Positions 55,909 to 64,000 of a DNA stretch of 64,000 bases are shown piece by piece. Positions within the stretch are counted from its first letter, which is position 1, and every line of letters starts with the position of its first letter. The notes under the pieces are model-generated. The model had not been told where the DNA came from. It did no database searches and was given only the letters and a program-made list of their open reading frames with translations. Source of the DNA: an uncultured Bacilli bacterium (GTDB lineage Bacteria > Bacillota_I > Bacilli_A > RF39 > UBA660); assembly GCA_944363635.1 (NCBI GenBank), contig CALVUP010000005.1, positions 1 through 64,000 on the forward strand, in the 5' to 3' direction. The translations under genes were made by a program, and so were the position numbers.

Positions 55909-58900
55909 CTATTCTACTGATTTTAATGCTTCAATCATATTGATTTTCTTTAATTTAAAATGGGTAAATATACTAATAATAATCGAGAAAATCATTGTAA
56001 TGATAAAGGCATATACATAACTAATTCCATTTATATTTCTTTGGAACATAATAAATTCCATCTCTGCACTGGTAATGACAAATCTATGAAGGAATACACC
56101 AAATATTAATCCTACTAAAGCACCCAGTACAGTAAGAATCATTGTCTCTCTATATACATAAAGAGAAACTTCTTTATCATGGAATCCTAATACTTTTAAT
56201 GTTGCAATTTCACGAATTCGTTCTGTAATATTTATTGTAGTTAAATTGTACAAAACAATAAACGCTAATAAACATGAACAGATTAATATAACAAATACAA
56301 TCTTATTTAAATTATCAATCATATCATTAAATCTTTCTAAAATATCATCAATAAAGGAAACATTTAACACACGATCGGTATTTAATAAAGATGCACTGAT
56401 CGTATCCTTATCCATATCTTCATCTAAATCACTAATAACCATATTATATTGTACTTTACTATCAAAAACTTCTTCATAATATTCATTTGTTAAATAAATG
56501 TAATTGTAAGCATAATTTTCAGTTATATCACTAATTTTAATTTTATAAGCTTGATTGTTCGGATTATAGATGGTCACCATATCTCCTTTTTCTACATTTA
56601 AATTCAAAGCCATTTTTTCGGTAATGACAGCTCCATCATTTTTTAATGAAACTTCTTGTTTATCTTCACGATGACGAAGTGTGATATATTGTTTTAATTC
56701 TTCGGTATTACTTGGAACAACTAGATAAACATCATTGTTTTTATTATCCATTTTATAACTGTATAATTCTTGATAAATTAATGTTGGATCAATGATGCCA
56801 TTCTCATTTAAGATTTGTTCGGTTTTATTATCTAGTTGTTGATAAGAATTATTTAAAACAAGAGTTGCTTTATATTTTGTAATATCATTAAATTGAATTT
56901 TAATAATTCCTGTAATACTGTCTTTAAGACCTAATCCAGCAAGGGTTAAAGCGGTACAACCTGCAATTCCTATAATTGTCATAAAGATTCTCTTTTTATA
57001 CCTAAATATATTTCGAGTGGTTACTTTAAAAGAGAAATTTAATCTTTTCCAAATAAATCCTATTTTTTCTAAAAGCACTTTTTTACCCTTAGCAGGCGCT
57101 TTTGGTCGTAACAAGGAAGCAGGTGTTTCTTTTAAAACCGATAAAGCCGTATAAAGTGTAATGGATAAAGTCACAATGAACATTAAAATGGTTGTCATAC
57201 ACATCGTTAAAAGATTATTATCCAATTTTAAATCCGGAAGTACATACATAAAACTGTAAATATTATAAATGACATTTGGTAAGATGGTACAGCCTAAAAG
57301 CAAACCGACAATTGATCCAAATATTGTTGCAAAAGCAACATATAAAATATAAGTAAGTACAATTTGAGTATTGCTAAATCCAAGAGATTTATAGATTCCC
57401 ATTTGTCCACGATCTTCTTCAACCATTCGACTCATAGTATTTAGACAAACAAGAGCGGCTACTAATAAGAAGAAGACAGGGAAAACTTTGGAAATGTTGC
57501 TTACACGAGTCGTATCGCTTTCATAATCTTCATAGCCTGCATTATCATTTCGATCAAAAAGATATATCGTTGGTTTTTCAATCTCTTCAATTGCTATTGC
57601 TTGCTTATGAATCGTTTCATAAGCATCTTGAAATTTTACTTCGAATTGATCATAATTTAAATAATATGTATTATATCCTGCTTCTAATGTTTTATAATTC
57701 TTTTGAAGTTCTTCTTTATACTTTGAAAGCATTTGCTTACTTGCTTTCGTTTTTTCATTTAATGTTTGTTCTTGTTTTTGAATGGCTTCTTCTGCGGCAT
57801 TTATTTTTTCTAAGGCAGTATCTAGTTCTTGATCCATGTCCTTAAAAATTTGATCCAATTGTTCTAAAATACTCTCTTCACTGTTTGCATCAATTTGATC
57901 GATAATTTTTTGTACGGATTCACTATTCCATAATTCTTCCAAATACTTTTTTACAGCCTCTTTATCCGTATAATCAATCTCTGGAACATCCATATCGAAA
58001 TTCCCATTCTTTATATATTCAATAAGCTTTTCTTGTTCCTCGGGAGATAAAGTTACAATATAGGCCATAATTTCTTCATAGGTCATATCCGAAAAATCAG
58101 GGAATCCATCGTAATTATAAATATAATAGATAAAATCCAAATAACTTTTATAAGTATTGTACTCTTCTAAATCCGTTTGATATTCTTTTTTGCTTTGTTC
58201 TAGTTTTTCTTTAGCTTCTTGCAACTGCTCCTCTGCTTTTTTCGTTTCTTCTTGCAATACTTTTTCTTTTTCGTTTATTTGCTTGTCTAATTCTTGCAAC
58301 TTTTTATTATTTGAATCTAAGGTTTCTTTAGCAGATTTAAGTTCTATTCTATATTTTTCTTGTTCAGCTTCTACTTGTTTTTTGGCATCTTCAAGTTTTT
58401 CTTCTGCTTCTTTTTTTATTTCGTTATATCGCCTCGTCTGTAATTGTTCCAATTGCTCTTCTACTTCTTTTTGTAATTGATCTAAAGCACTTTGATATTC
58501 TTCAGAATAAGCAGATTCTTCTTTCGTATTTTTGCCCGTTAAATAAATAACCGTATACACATCTGTGTTGAAGTTTTCTTCTAATGTATATAAATAGCCT
58601 GAAATTTTACCATTTCCAATTTGGGTAGACCCTTTATTACTTGCTTGTATATACATAGGAGAATGAATGGTTCCTACGACTTCTACTTTTGTTTCTTTCA
58701 AAGCATCTGTATCTAAAGTAAGCCTTTCTCCTACTTCATAGACCGTTGCATCCGCTAAAACTTCATTGTTGTTCTTAGGCATTCTACCATCTACTAATAC
58801 AGTCTTATTTATGTTACTTGTTATACCTAAAACACGAATTGCATTACTACTTTCTAAGCAATCTACGTAATGACTTCCCTCAACATCTGCAACAAGATCC

Positions 58901-59133
58901 ATTGCTTTTAATAATTCTATATCTTCATCAGTAAAACCAAGAGTACTAACTAATTTTAAATCCATTAGATTCTGCTCTTGATAATAAGAAGAGGCCGTAT
59001 ATAACATATCATCGCTTGTATTTCTTATTCCTGCAAAGAAACCAACACCTAAAGCAACAATAAAAAATACAGATAGAAAACGACCAAAAGTAAGTTTAAT
59101 TTTCTTTAAAGATTCTTTTAATAATAACTTCAT
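55909..59133 (-). CDS. FtsX/MacB-like ABC transporter permease
   Basis: 1074 residues. Topology: helix 1 (FGRFLSVFFIVALGVGFFAG), a large outside part, a long coiled coil (about residues 210-500, EEKLEDAKKQVEAEQEKYRI and so on), three helices (about 540-680), another outside region with helix 722-745, and three C-terminal helices with FtsX-type motifs (ITERIREIATLKVLGFHDKE, YKSLGFSNTQIVLTYILYVA). Such proteins do mechanotransmission or lipoprotein/peptide efflux rather than solute transport. It overlaps none but starts one base after the ATPase stop. Confidence 0.88.
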   Translation of the reverse strand: MKLLLKESLKKIKLTFGRFLSVFFIVALGVGFFAGIRNTSDDMLYTASSYYQEQNLMDLKLVSTLGFTDEDIELLKAMDLVADVEGSHYVDCLESSNAIRVLGITSNINKTVLVDGRMPKNNNEVLADATVYEVGERLTLDTDALKETKVEVVGTIHSPMYIQASNKGSTQIGNGKISGYLYTLEENFNTDVYTVIYLTGKNTKEESAYSEEYQSALDQLQKEVEEQLEQLQTRRYNEIKKEAEEKLEDAKKQVEAEQEKYRIELKSAKETLDSNNKKLQELDKQINEKEKVLQEETKKAEEQLQEAKEKLEQSKKEYQTDLEEYNTYKSYLDFIYYIYNYDGFPDFSDMTYEEIMAYIVTLSPEEQEKLIEYIKNGNFDMDVPEIDYTDKEAVKKYLEELWNSESVQKIIDQIDANSEESILEQLDQIFKDMDQELDTALEKINAAEEAIQKQEQTLNEKTKASKQMLSKYKEELQKNYKTLEAGYNTYYLNYDQFEVKFQDAYETIHKQAIAIEEIEKPTIYLFDRNDNAGYEDYESDTTRVSNISKVFPVFFLLVAALVCLNTMSRMVEEDRGQMGIYKSLGFSNTQIVLTYILYVAFATIFGSIVGLLLGCTILPNVIYNIYSFMYVLPDLKLDNNLLTMCMTTILMFIVTLSITLYTALSVLKETPASLLRPKAPAKGKKVLLEKIGFIWKRLNFSFKVTTRNIFRYKKRIFMTIIGIAGCTALTLAGLGLKDSITGIIKIQFNDITKYKATLVLNNSYQQLDNKTEQILNENGIIDPTLIYQELYSYKMDNKNNDVYLVVPSNTEELKQYITLRHREDKQEVSLKNDGAVITEKMALNLNVEKGDMVTIYNPNNQAYKIKISDITENYAYNYIYLTNEYYEEVFDSKVQYNMVISDLDEDMDKDTISASLLNTDRVLNVSFIDDILERFNDMIDNLNKIVFVILICSCLLAFIVLYNLTTINITERIREIATLKVLGFHDKEVSLYVYRETMILTVLGALVGLIFGVFLHRFVITSAEMEFIMFQRNINGISYVYAFIITMIFSIIISIFTHFKLKKINMIEALKSVE

Positions 59134-59134
59134 A

Positions 59135-59836
59135 TTACCAACTGATTTCCTTTGCGTCTGTTGGTTTTTTATTTATTATAACATCTTCAATCGTTCCATT
59201 TTTTACTTTTATAACTTTATCCGCAATATCCGCAATAATCGAATTGTGTGTAATAATAATCACGGTCATTCCCATTTTACGTGCTGTTTTTTGTAATAAT
59301 TCCAAAATACTTTTTCCAGTCTTGGAATCAAGAGCTCCAGTAGGTTCATCACATAGTAATAATTTTGGATTTTTAGCAATAGCACGAGCAATGGCCACTC
59401 TTTGCTGTTCTCCACCAGAAAGTTGTGCTGGGAAATTATTCTTTCTTGTTTCAAGACCCACTTCTTTCATAACCTCGTCCGCATTTAATGGATCTTTACA
59501 AATTTGACTCGCTAATTCTACATTTTCTAAAGCCGTTAAATTTTGCACTAGGTTGTAAAACTGAAAAACAAAGCCAATATCATATCTACGATAATTAATT
59601 AATTCTTTACGAGACAACTTTTCAACATGTTTCCCATCAACGACCACATGACCATCCGTAGCACTATCCATACCTCCTAAAATATTAAGAATGGTTGTTT
59701 TTCCTGCACCAGATGGTCCAAGTACTACTACAAGTTCTCCTTTATTGATCGAAAAATCAACATGATCGACCGCTTTTATTTCCACTTCGCCCATTTTATA
59801 TACTTTTTTTAGATTTTTAACATCAATGTAGCTCAT
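59135..59836 (-). CDS. ABC transporter ATPase, MacB/LolD type
   Basis: 233 residues. All nucleotide-binding motifs are intact: Walker A GPSGAGKTT, Q-loop FVFQFYNLVQNLTALENVEL, signature LSGGEQQR, Walker B LLCDEPTGALD, H-loop THN. The start at 59836 follows GGGGGT. Partner of the following 1074-residue permease. Family members act on cell-envelope processes or antimicrobial-peptide resistance; no two-component system is nearby. Confidence 0.92.
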   Translation of the reverse strand: MSYIDVKNLKKVYKMGEVEIKAVDHVDFSINKGELVVVLGPSGAGKTTILNILGGMDSATDGHVVVDGKHVEKLSRKELINYRRYDIGFVFQFYNLVQNLTALENVELASQICKDPLNADEVMKEVGLETRKNNFPAQLSGGEQQRVAIARAIAKNPKLLLCDEPTGALDSKTGKSILELLQKTARKMGMTVIIITHNSIIADIADKVIKVKNGTIEDVIINKKPTDAKEISW

Positions 59837-59917
59837 AAATAGCACCCCCATTACATCGGCTTTATTATATCATATTTTTTCTAAATACGCAAAACAATAC
59901 ACAAAACTTTCACAAAA

Positions 59918-59942
59918 AAGAACTTAAATTAATTAAGTTCTT
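59918..59942 (-). terminator. Terminator after the leucine-rich-repeat protein gene
   Basis: AAGAACTTAA pairs with TTAAGTTCTT around a five-base loop, followed by TTTTTTG on the minus strand; overlaps the gene end. Confidence 0.75.
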
Positions 59943-62662
59943 AAATAATTGATTGTTGCGGAACAATTACTATTCCAACGACTATCCCAATTTTCATCTA
60001 CATAAGATTTTGTATTATCAATATTAATGGTTTGTGAAGAAGTCCAGCTAGAAAAAACATTAAAACCAATATTTGTCACACCAGCTGGAATTATAACCTC
60101 TGTTACACTGGTGCAATTATAAAAGGCACTTGAACCAATGGAAATGACTTCAGAAGGAATATTCACACTTTCTAAACTCGTACAATCAGCAAATGCAGAT
60201 TGCCCAATAGTGGTTACACTTTCTGGAATAGGAATTGAAGTTAATTTAACACACCTGTTAAATGTATATGACTCTATTGTTGTCAAGGAAGAAGATAAAA
60301 CAATTGATTGTAAGCTAGAACATCCACTAAAAACACTACTTCCCATGGTTGTTACACTATTAGGCAATTCCATTGATACTAAACTTGTACAATCAGCAAA
60401 TGCAGATTGCCCAATGGTGGTTACACTTTCTGGAATAGTAATTGAAGTTAATTGATTACAAATATAAAATGCATGATCTCCTATAATTATTACACTATCC
60501 GGAATATTTATTGAAGTTTTTGCACTTGGACATATAATCAATTGAGATACTTCTTTATTATATAAAACCCCATCAATAGATGTATATATTGAATTGTCTT
60601 TTGAAACATTAATTTGTTCTAAATGATCGCAATACATAAATGCTAAATTGTTTATATTTTCTATATTTTCTGAAAGATCAATTGAGGTTAAACTTGTACA
60701 GTATGCAAACGCACTTATTCCAATTGTCTTTATGGATTTAGGAAGTATAATTTCTTCAATATCATACATTTTTACAAATGCATAAGATCCAATACTTGTT
60801 AATTTATCAGAAATTACTAATTCAGTAACATGGCTGCTACGACTCCACATAGTATTAGAATAAAATCCAGAGCTTCCGATTCCATAATCCACCATAGGCC
60901 CAGAACCAGTGATAGTTAACTCTTTTACTCCAGAAATAGATGTAGTCATATTGGATGTTGCAGTACCAGGTACACTTAATTTTGTGACTTTGTTACAATC
61001 CTTAAATTGATAATCTCCTATATGCGTTATTTTATCCGATATAGTTAATGCGGTTAATTTTTCTCTACTGGTATACCATGGTGTATATTTGTAAGTAGTA
61101 GAAGAATAATCTGGCATATCTCCAGAACCTGTTATCTCTACAGTTTCTAAATTGTTAACATTATTAAACATATTCGAAGAAATCAAAATTGTTCCCGGTA
61201 TACTTAAATAAGTAAGTCCTGTGCAATTATAAAATGCAGAATTTTCTATGCTTGTTACAGTTTCTGGTATAATTATTGATGTTAAACTTGTACAATTTCT
61301 GAATGCACTACCGCTTATTGCCGTGATTTTAGATGGAATATTTACTTTTTCTAGACTGATACAATTTTCAAAAGCTGAACCTCCCATACTTTCTATATTG
61401 TTTGATAGTACGATCTCTTTTAATCCTGTACATCCATAAAAAGCTCTATCAGCAATAGTAGTTACACTGTCTGGAATTCTTACTTCTGTTATATCTTCAT
61501 TTCCTGTAAATAAGCCTTGTGGAATATTGGTTATTCCATTTTCTAATACTATGCTTTTTGCGGGGATTGTTGGACTATTTAAACTGTTCGTTTTCTCTTC
61601 AACCTTTGTATAGAATTCTTGACCTTCATCCGTTGGTTGACCACTCTCATTCATTAACCCTTGTTCTATTAGGTATGTCATATAAGCATCCAATGTTAGT
61701 TCTATACCATTAGTATCATATCCTAACTCTCTTAATACGTCTTGTATGATTACTAATGATACAAGAGTATTCATATTTTGAGAAATTATACTTTGGTATA
61801 ATTCTGGATCTTCTTGTTGCAACCTCATAAGATAATTTTCAAATTCTTGTAACGACGTAAATGATTTGACATCTTCTTCTGGAGCGCCAGCTGCAATAAA
61901 CACTTTCTTATAAATATTTAAAAATTCCTCATTTGCATATACTAAAGTATCAGAAAGATCATTTTTAATATTTCCTTGCCCTTTAATAACTACATTTCCA
62001 TTCGCATACATATAGGCGGTTACACTTCCATCTCCTGCTTCAGAGACATCAATTTGTTGTACTAGTCTATTCTCATCATAGATTTGTACAGCCTCAATAC
62101 TTACTTTCGCTTCAAAAGTTTTATTGATTGCTTGTTCTGTTGTTGCATCATAATCTACCCATAAATATAATTTATAATGATTTGTTTTTTCTGCATCTAA
62201 GTATTTATTATCTAGTTTATATAACTTCTTTCCTTCTTTTTCAATCATTTCTTCTTGAGATAATATTCTTGAGGCTGAAGTAACTATTTTTTCCGTTCCA
62301 TCTTCTTCTACTGTTAAATAATATCTTACTACCTCTGTTGGAAGTGTTGATACACTTTCATCTATTTCGATATATAGATCGTACTCCGCATTGATGGTTC
62401 CTTCATTTACAATATCAAAGGTGTATGGTGTCTGTTTTTTTCCTTCTTCTTCTGTAATTGGAAAGGCATTTTCTAAATTGATTTCATCTTGTTCATTTTC
62501 AATTCTTACATCCAATTTCCCGGCACTTATCACATTCTCTTGTTCTCCTCTTGTTACTGTTCTAAATACAGCATAAGAAGTACCTAGTACTAAAATTATA
62601 CCAACTAAAATTCCTGTAATTTTCGCAATACGATCATATTTTTTTCTTATATTTTCTTCCAT
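59933..62662 (-). CDS. BspA-type leucine-rich-repeat surface protein with TasA-like N-terminus
   Basis: 909 residues. N-terminal membrane helix (ITGILVGIILVLGTSYAVF), a TasA/camelysin-like domain (VISAGKLDVRIENEQDEINL, ENAFPITEEEGKKQTPYTFD, NEGTINAEYDLYIEIDES), then a spacer (about 240-375) and some 20 BspA-type repeats of about 23 residues: pattern xxIGxxAFxxCTSLxxIxIPxS, for example TTIGQSAFADCTSL. It ends without LPxTG or another anchor. BspA repeats mediate host or cell adhesion in gut bacteria; surface display here is by the N-terminal helix. Start follows AGGTGA. Confidence 0.85.
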   Translation of the reverse strand: MEENIRKKYDRIAKITGILVGIILVLGTSYAVFRTVTRGEQENVISAGKLDVRIENEQDEINLENAFPITEEEGKKQTPYTFDIVNEGTINAEYDLYIEIDESVSTLPTEVVRYYLTVEEDGTEKIVTSASRILSQEEMIEKEGKKLYKLDNKYLDAEKTNHYKLYLWVDYDATTEQAINKTFEAKVSIEAVQIYDENRLVQQIDVSEAGDGSVTAYMYANGNVVIKGQGNIKNDLSDTLVYANEEFLNIYKKVFIAAGAPEEDVKSFTSLQEFENYLMRLQQEDPELYQSIISQNMNTLVSLVIIQDVLRELGYDTNGIELTLDAYMTYLIEQGLMNESGQPTDEGQEFYTKVEEKTNSLNSPTIPAKSIVLENGITNIPQGLFTGNEDITEVRIPDSVTTIADRAFYGCTGLKEIVLSNNIESMGGSAFENCISLEKVNIPSKITAISGSAFRNCTSLTSIIIPETVTSIENSAFYNCTGLTYLSIPGTILISSNMFNNVNNLETVEITGSGDMPDYSSTTYKYTPWYTSREKLTALTISDKITHIGDYQFKDCNKVTKLSVPGTATSNMTTSISGVKELTITGSGPMVDYGIGSSGFYSNTMWSRSSHVTELVISDKLTSIGSYAFVKMYDIEEIILPKSIKTIGISAFAYCTSLTSIDLSENIENINNLAFMYCDHLEQINVSKDNSIYTSIDGVLYNKEVSQLIICPSAKTSINIPDSVIIIGDHAFYICNQLTSITIPESVTTIGQSAFADCTSLVSMELPNSVTTMGSSVFSGCSSLQSIVLSSSLTTIESYTFNRCVKLTSIPIPESVTTIGQSAFADCTSLESVNIPSEVISIGSSAFYNCTSVTEVIIPAGVTNIGFNVFSSWTSSQTINIDNTKSYVDENWDSRWNSNCSATINYLRT
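60181..60246 (-). repeat. Direct repeat copy A in the leucine-rich gene
   Basis: A stretch of about 65 bases that returns almost unchanged 207 bases further on (60388-60453). The offset equals 69 codons, or three 23-residue repeats, so the repeat is in register with the protein. Confidence 0.8.
60388..60453 (-). repeat. Direct repeat copy B in the leucine-rich gene
   Basis: Second copy of the 65-base segment, differing at a few positions (for example A-to-G near 60417). It encodes the same SITIPESVTTIGQSAFADC-like repeat unit. Confidence 0.8.
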
Positions 62663-62770
62663 ATTCTCACCTATTCTCCTCTTCTATTTTATAATTAACA
62701 ATTTTCTCTGTCAATGCTATCTCCTTTTTCCTCTTTTCGTTTTACATTGATTTTGACAATAAAAAAACGA

Positions 62771-63154
62771 CTATTGTCGTTTTCCTTCATTTTTATTTTT
62801 CTTAAAATCTTTTAATAAGAATATGATAATAAATACTACTAATATTAAATAGATCAATGATAATAATAGCGCAAGTATATTCATAGATTCAAAGAATAAA
62901 TTTAATATAACAATATAGAAAATTACAATACCAAAAATAGCAAGTACAATATCGGCGTAACTTTCAAATCTACTTGGTGTTTCATCAAAAAAGTCTTTAA
63001 TTGTCATAATAATTCGATTAATACAGAATAAAATCATGACAAATAGACCTATAATTTTTAATGTCCCACTTGTTGTAAAAATTAAAAAATTAAATACACC
63101 TAAGAAAAACAAATATACAAATAACAATACAACATTCTTTACAAAACTTTTCAT
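62771..63154 (-). CDS. Unknown four-helix membrane protein
   Basis: 127 residues, not recognised. Four hydrophobic segments (VVLLFVYLFFLGVFNFLIF, TLKIIGLFVMILFCINRIIM, ADIVLAIFGIVIFYIVIL, ILALLLSLIYLILVVFIIIF) separated by short polar loops; ends with a basic KKNKNEGKRQ tail. No motif gives a function. It lies between pyk and the leucine-rich-repeat gene. Confidence 0.6.
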   Translation of the reverse strand: MKSFVKNVVLLFVYLFFLGVFNFLIFTTSGTLKIIGLFVMILFCINRIIMTIKDFFDETPSRFESYADIVLAIFGIVIFYIVILNLFFESMNILALLLSLIYLILVVFIIIFLLKDFKKNKNEGKRQ

Positions 63155-63206
63155 CCTACACCTCTATTCTATATAAATTATAATATAAAGAACACAGATT
63201 CGTCAA

Positions 63207-64000
63207 TTATAATTTACAAACAATGATTTCATTGTTTTGCTTTCCTTTTCCAAGATCCGTTCCTAAAACAATAATCACTGTATCGTCTTTTTTTACGATC
63301 TTAGAGTCGGTGGCAACTTGTTTTGCTAAAGTCACTAATTCTTCCGTTGTTTCTTTAACACCTGCTTTAAAAGGGAATACGCCCCATCTTAGATTTGCTT
63401 GTCTAAGTCCAGTTTCATCAACAACTGCGGCAATAATTGGACATCCTGGACGAAAATCCGCAATTAAATTAGCAGTGTTGGAAGAATACGTAACAACCAC
63501 AATTGCTTTAGCGTTTAAATAAGTTGCAGATGTACAAGCTGCAAGGCAGGTTGCATTTAAGATGTTTTTATCAAGCAAAGCACCATTGTTTCTTAAATCA
63601 ATTCGATAGTCTAAGCTTTCATCAATTTCTTCAACGATTTCACTCATAACTTTACAAGCTTCAATTGGGAAACTTCCCATAGCGGTTTCGCCGGATAACA
63701 TCACAGCACTGGTTTTATCATATACCGCATTAGCAACATCACTCACCTCGGCACGTGTTGGTACACTGGATGTAATCATAGATTCTAACATTTGTGTGGC
63801 AGTTACAACGATTTTTCCACTTTTATTGCATTTGGCAATCATTTCTTTTTGTAACTTTGGAATTTCTTTAAAAGATGTTTCTACTCCTAAATCTCCTCGT
63901 GCGACCATAATGCCATCACTAACGGAAATAATATCATCTAAGTTATGAATTCCTTCATGATTTTCTATTTTACTAATAATTTTAATTTTTTCTCCACCAT
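63207..64000 (-). CDS. pyk: Pyruvate kinase, C-terminal part (gene continues past the window)
   Basis: The last 264 codons of pyruvate kinase, which makes pyruvate and ATP from phosphoenolpyruvate. The frame is open to the window end, reading GGEKIKIISKIENHEGIHNL, then DDIISVSDGIMVARGDLGVE, the helix VTATQMLESMITSSVPTRAE and SGETAMGSFP. The allosteric C-domain follows (AIVVVTYSSNTANLIADFRP, RWGVFPFKAG). It ends at IIVCKL without the extra PEP-utiliser-like domain that Bacillus has. The methionine at 63908 is internal, not the start. Confidence 0.97.
   Translation of the reverse strand, partial: GGEKIKIISKIENHEGIHNLDDIISVSDGIMVARGDLGVETSFKEIPKLQKEMIAKCNKSGKIVVTATQMLESMITSSVPTRAEVSDVANAVYDKTSAVMLSGETAMGSFPIEACKVMSEIVEEIDESLDYRIDLRNNGALLDKNILNATCLAACTSATYLNAKAIVVVTYSSNTANLIADFRPGCPIIAAVVDETGLRQANLRWGVFPFKAGVKETTEELVTLAKQVATDSKIVKKDDTVIIVLGTDLGKGKQNNEIIVCKL

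Noticed and set aside
1-64000. CRISPR arrays, rRNA genes, insertion sequences, phage structural genes or a replication origin
   Set aside because: I saw no regularly spaced repeats, no transposase or integrase motifs, no 16S/23S/5S signatures and no DnaA-box cluster.

Overview
The window is 64 kb of AT-rich chromosome from an endospore-forming member of the Bacillota. Very AT-rich codons, GGAGG-type ribosome sites, TTGACA/TATAAT promoters and two T-box leaders all point to a low-GC Gram-positive. The spore genes are dpaA/dpaB (dipicolinate synthase), a cotJ operon, yqfC/yqfD and a YqfQ/VrrA-like coat gene. Gene order (yqeY-yqfC-yqfD-ybeY-dgkA-era-yqzL-recO, rimP-nusA-ylxR-infB-rbfA, infC-rpmI-rplT) fits Bacilli or Erysipelotrichia-like gut lineages. 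TGA is used only as stop. Nearly all genes are on the minus strand.

Layout. 1-4.2 kb: translation/transcription operon rimP-nusA-ylxR-infB-rbfA with a very short RimP. 4.2-12.6 kb: a membrane protein, hisS behind a complete histidine leader-peptide attenuator, a pair of unknown paralogs, an NrtR-like Nudix regulator whose presumed operator fills its own promoter spacer, two more Nudix hydrolases, a deformylase-like protein, a VanY-type peptidase and an acetyltransferase. 12.6-17.8 kb: an accessory, partly decayed stretch (SHOCT proteins, a stand-alone FtsK-gamma/SHOCT protein, a YHYH surface protein, a gene broken by two one-base losses, a 2H phosphoesterase, gene remnants), ending at tRNA-His. 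17.9-22.3 kb: spore genes (cotJC, a cotJA-cotJB fusion, YqfQ-like, dpaAB) around a Rieske-type oxidoreductase. 22.4-31.8 kb: a TasA-like surface protein, T-box-controlled ileS with an altered GIHH signature, divIVA, sepF, a HerA-like ATPase, a degenerate histidine phosphatase, a membrane-anchored protein and holA. 31.8-38.7 kb: an alanine T-box operon (kinase-alaS-holA), tsf, rpsB, rplT, rpmI and infC behind an L20-type leader. 38.7-48.9 kb: topA, a frameshifted YhcG-family nuclease, recO, yqzL, era, dgkA, ybeY, a vanZ-like gene, yqfD, yqfC, yqeY, rpsU and a J-domain protein. 48.9-52.7 kb: a compact bacteriocin-like locus (C39 ABC exporter, mini-HlyD, two double-glycine peptides, a small membrane ORF) with a divergent CPBP protease. 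52.7-64 kb: phosphoesterase, trigger factor, a MacB/FtsX-like transporter pair, a large leucine-rich-repeat surface protein and the 3' part of pyruvate kinase.

The main discoveries are (1) the hisS attenuator, a His-rich leader peptide with two mutually exclusive fold sets where a T-box would be expected; (2) the two-peptide bacteriocin-like cassette, whose peptide genes are under 60 codons; (3) the GXHH-type IleRS; (4) the NrtR-like operator pair; and (5) one C-terminal module appended to both ribosomal proteins S2 and L20. All functions are inferred from motifs and context; no database search was run.
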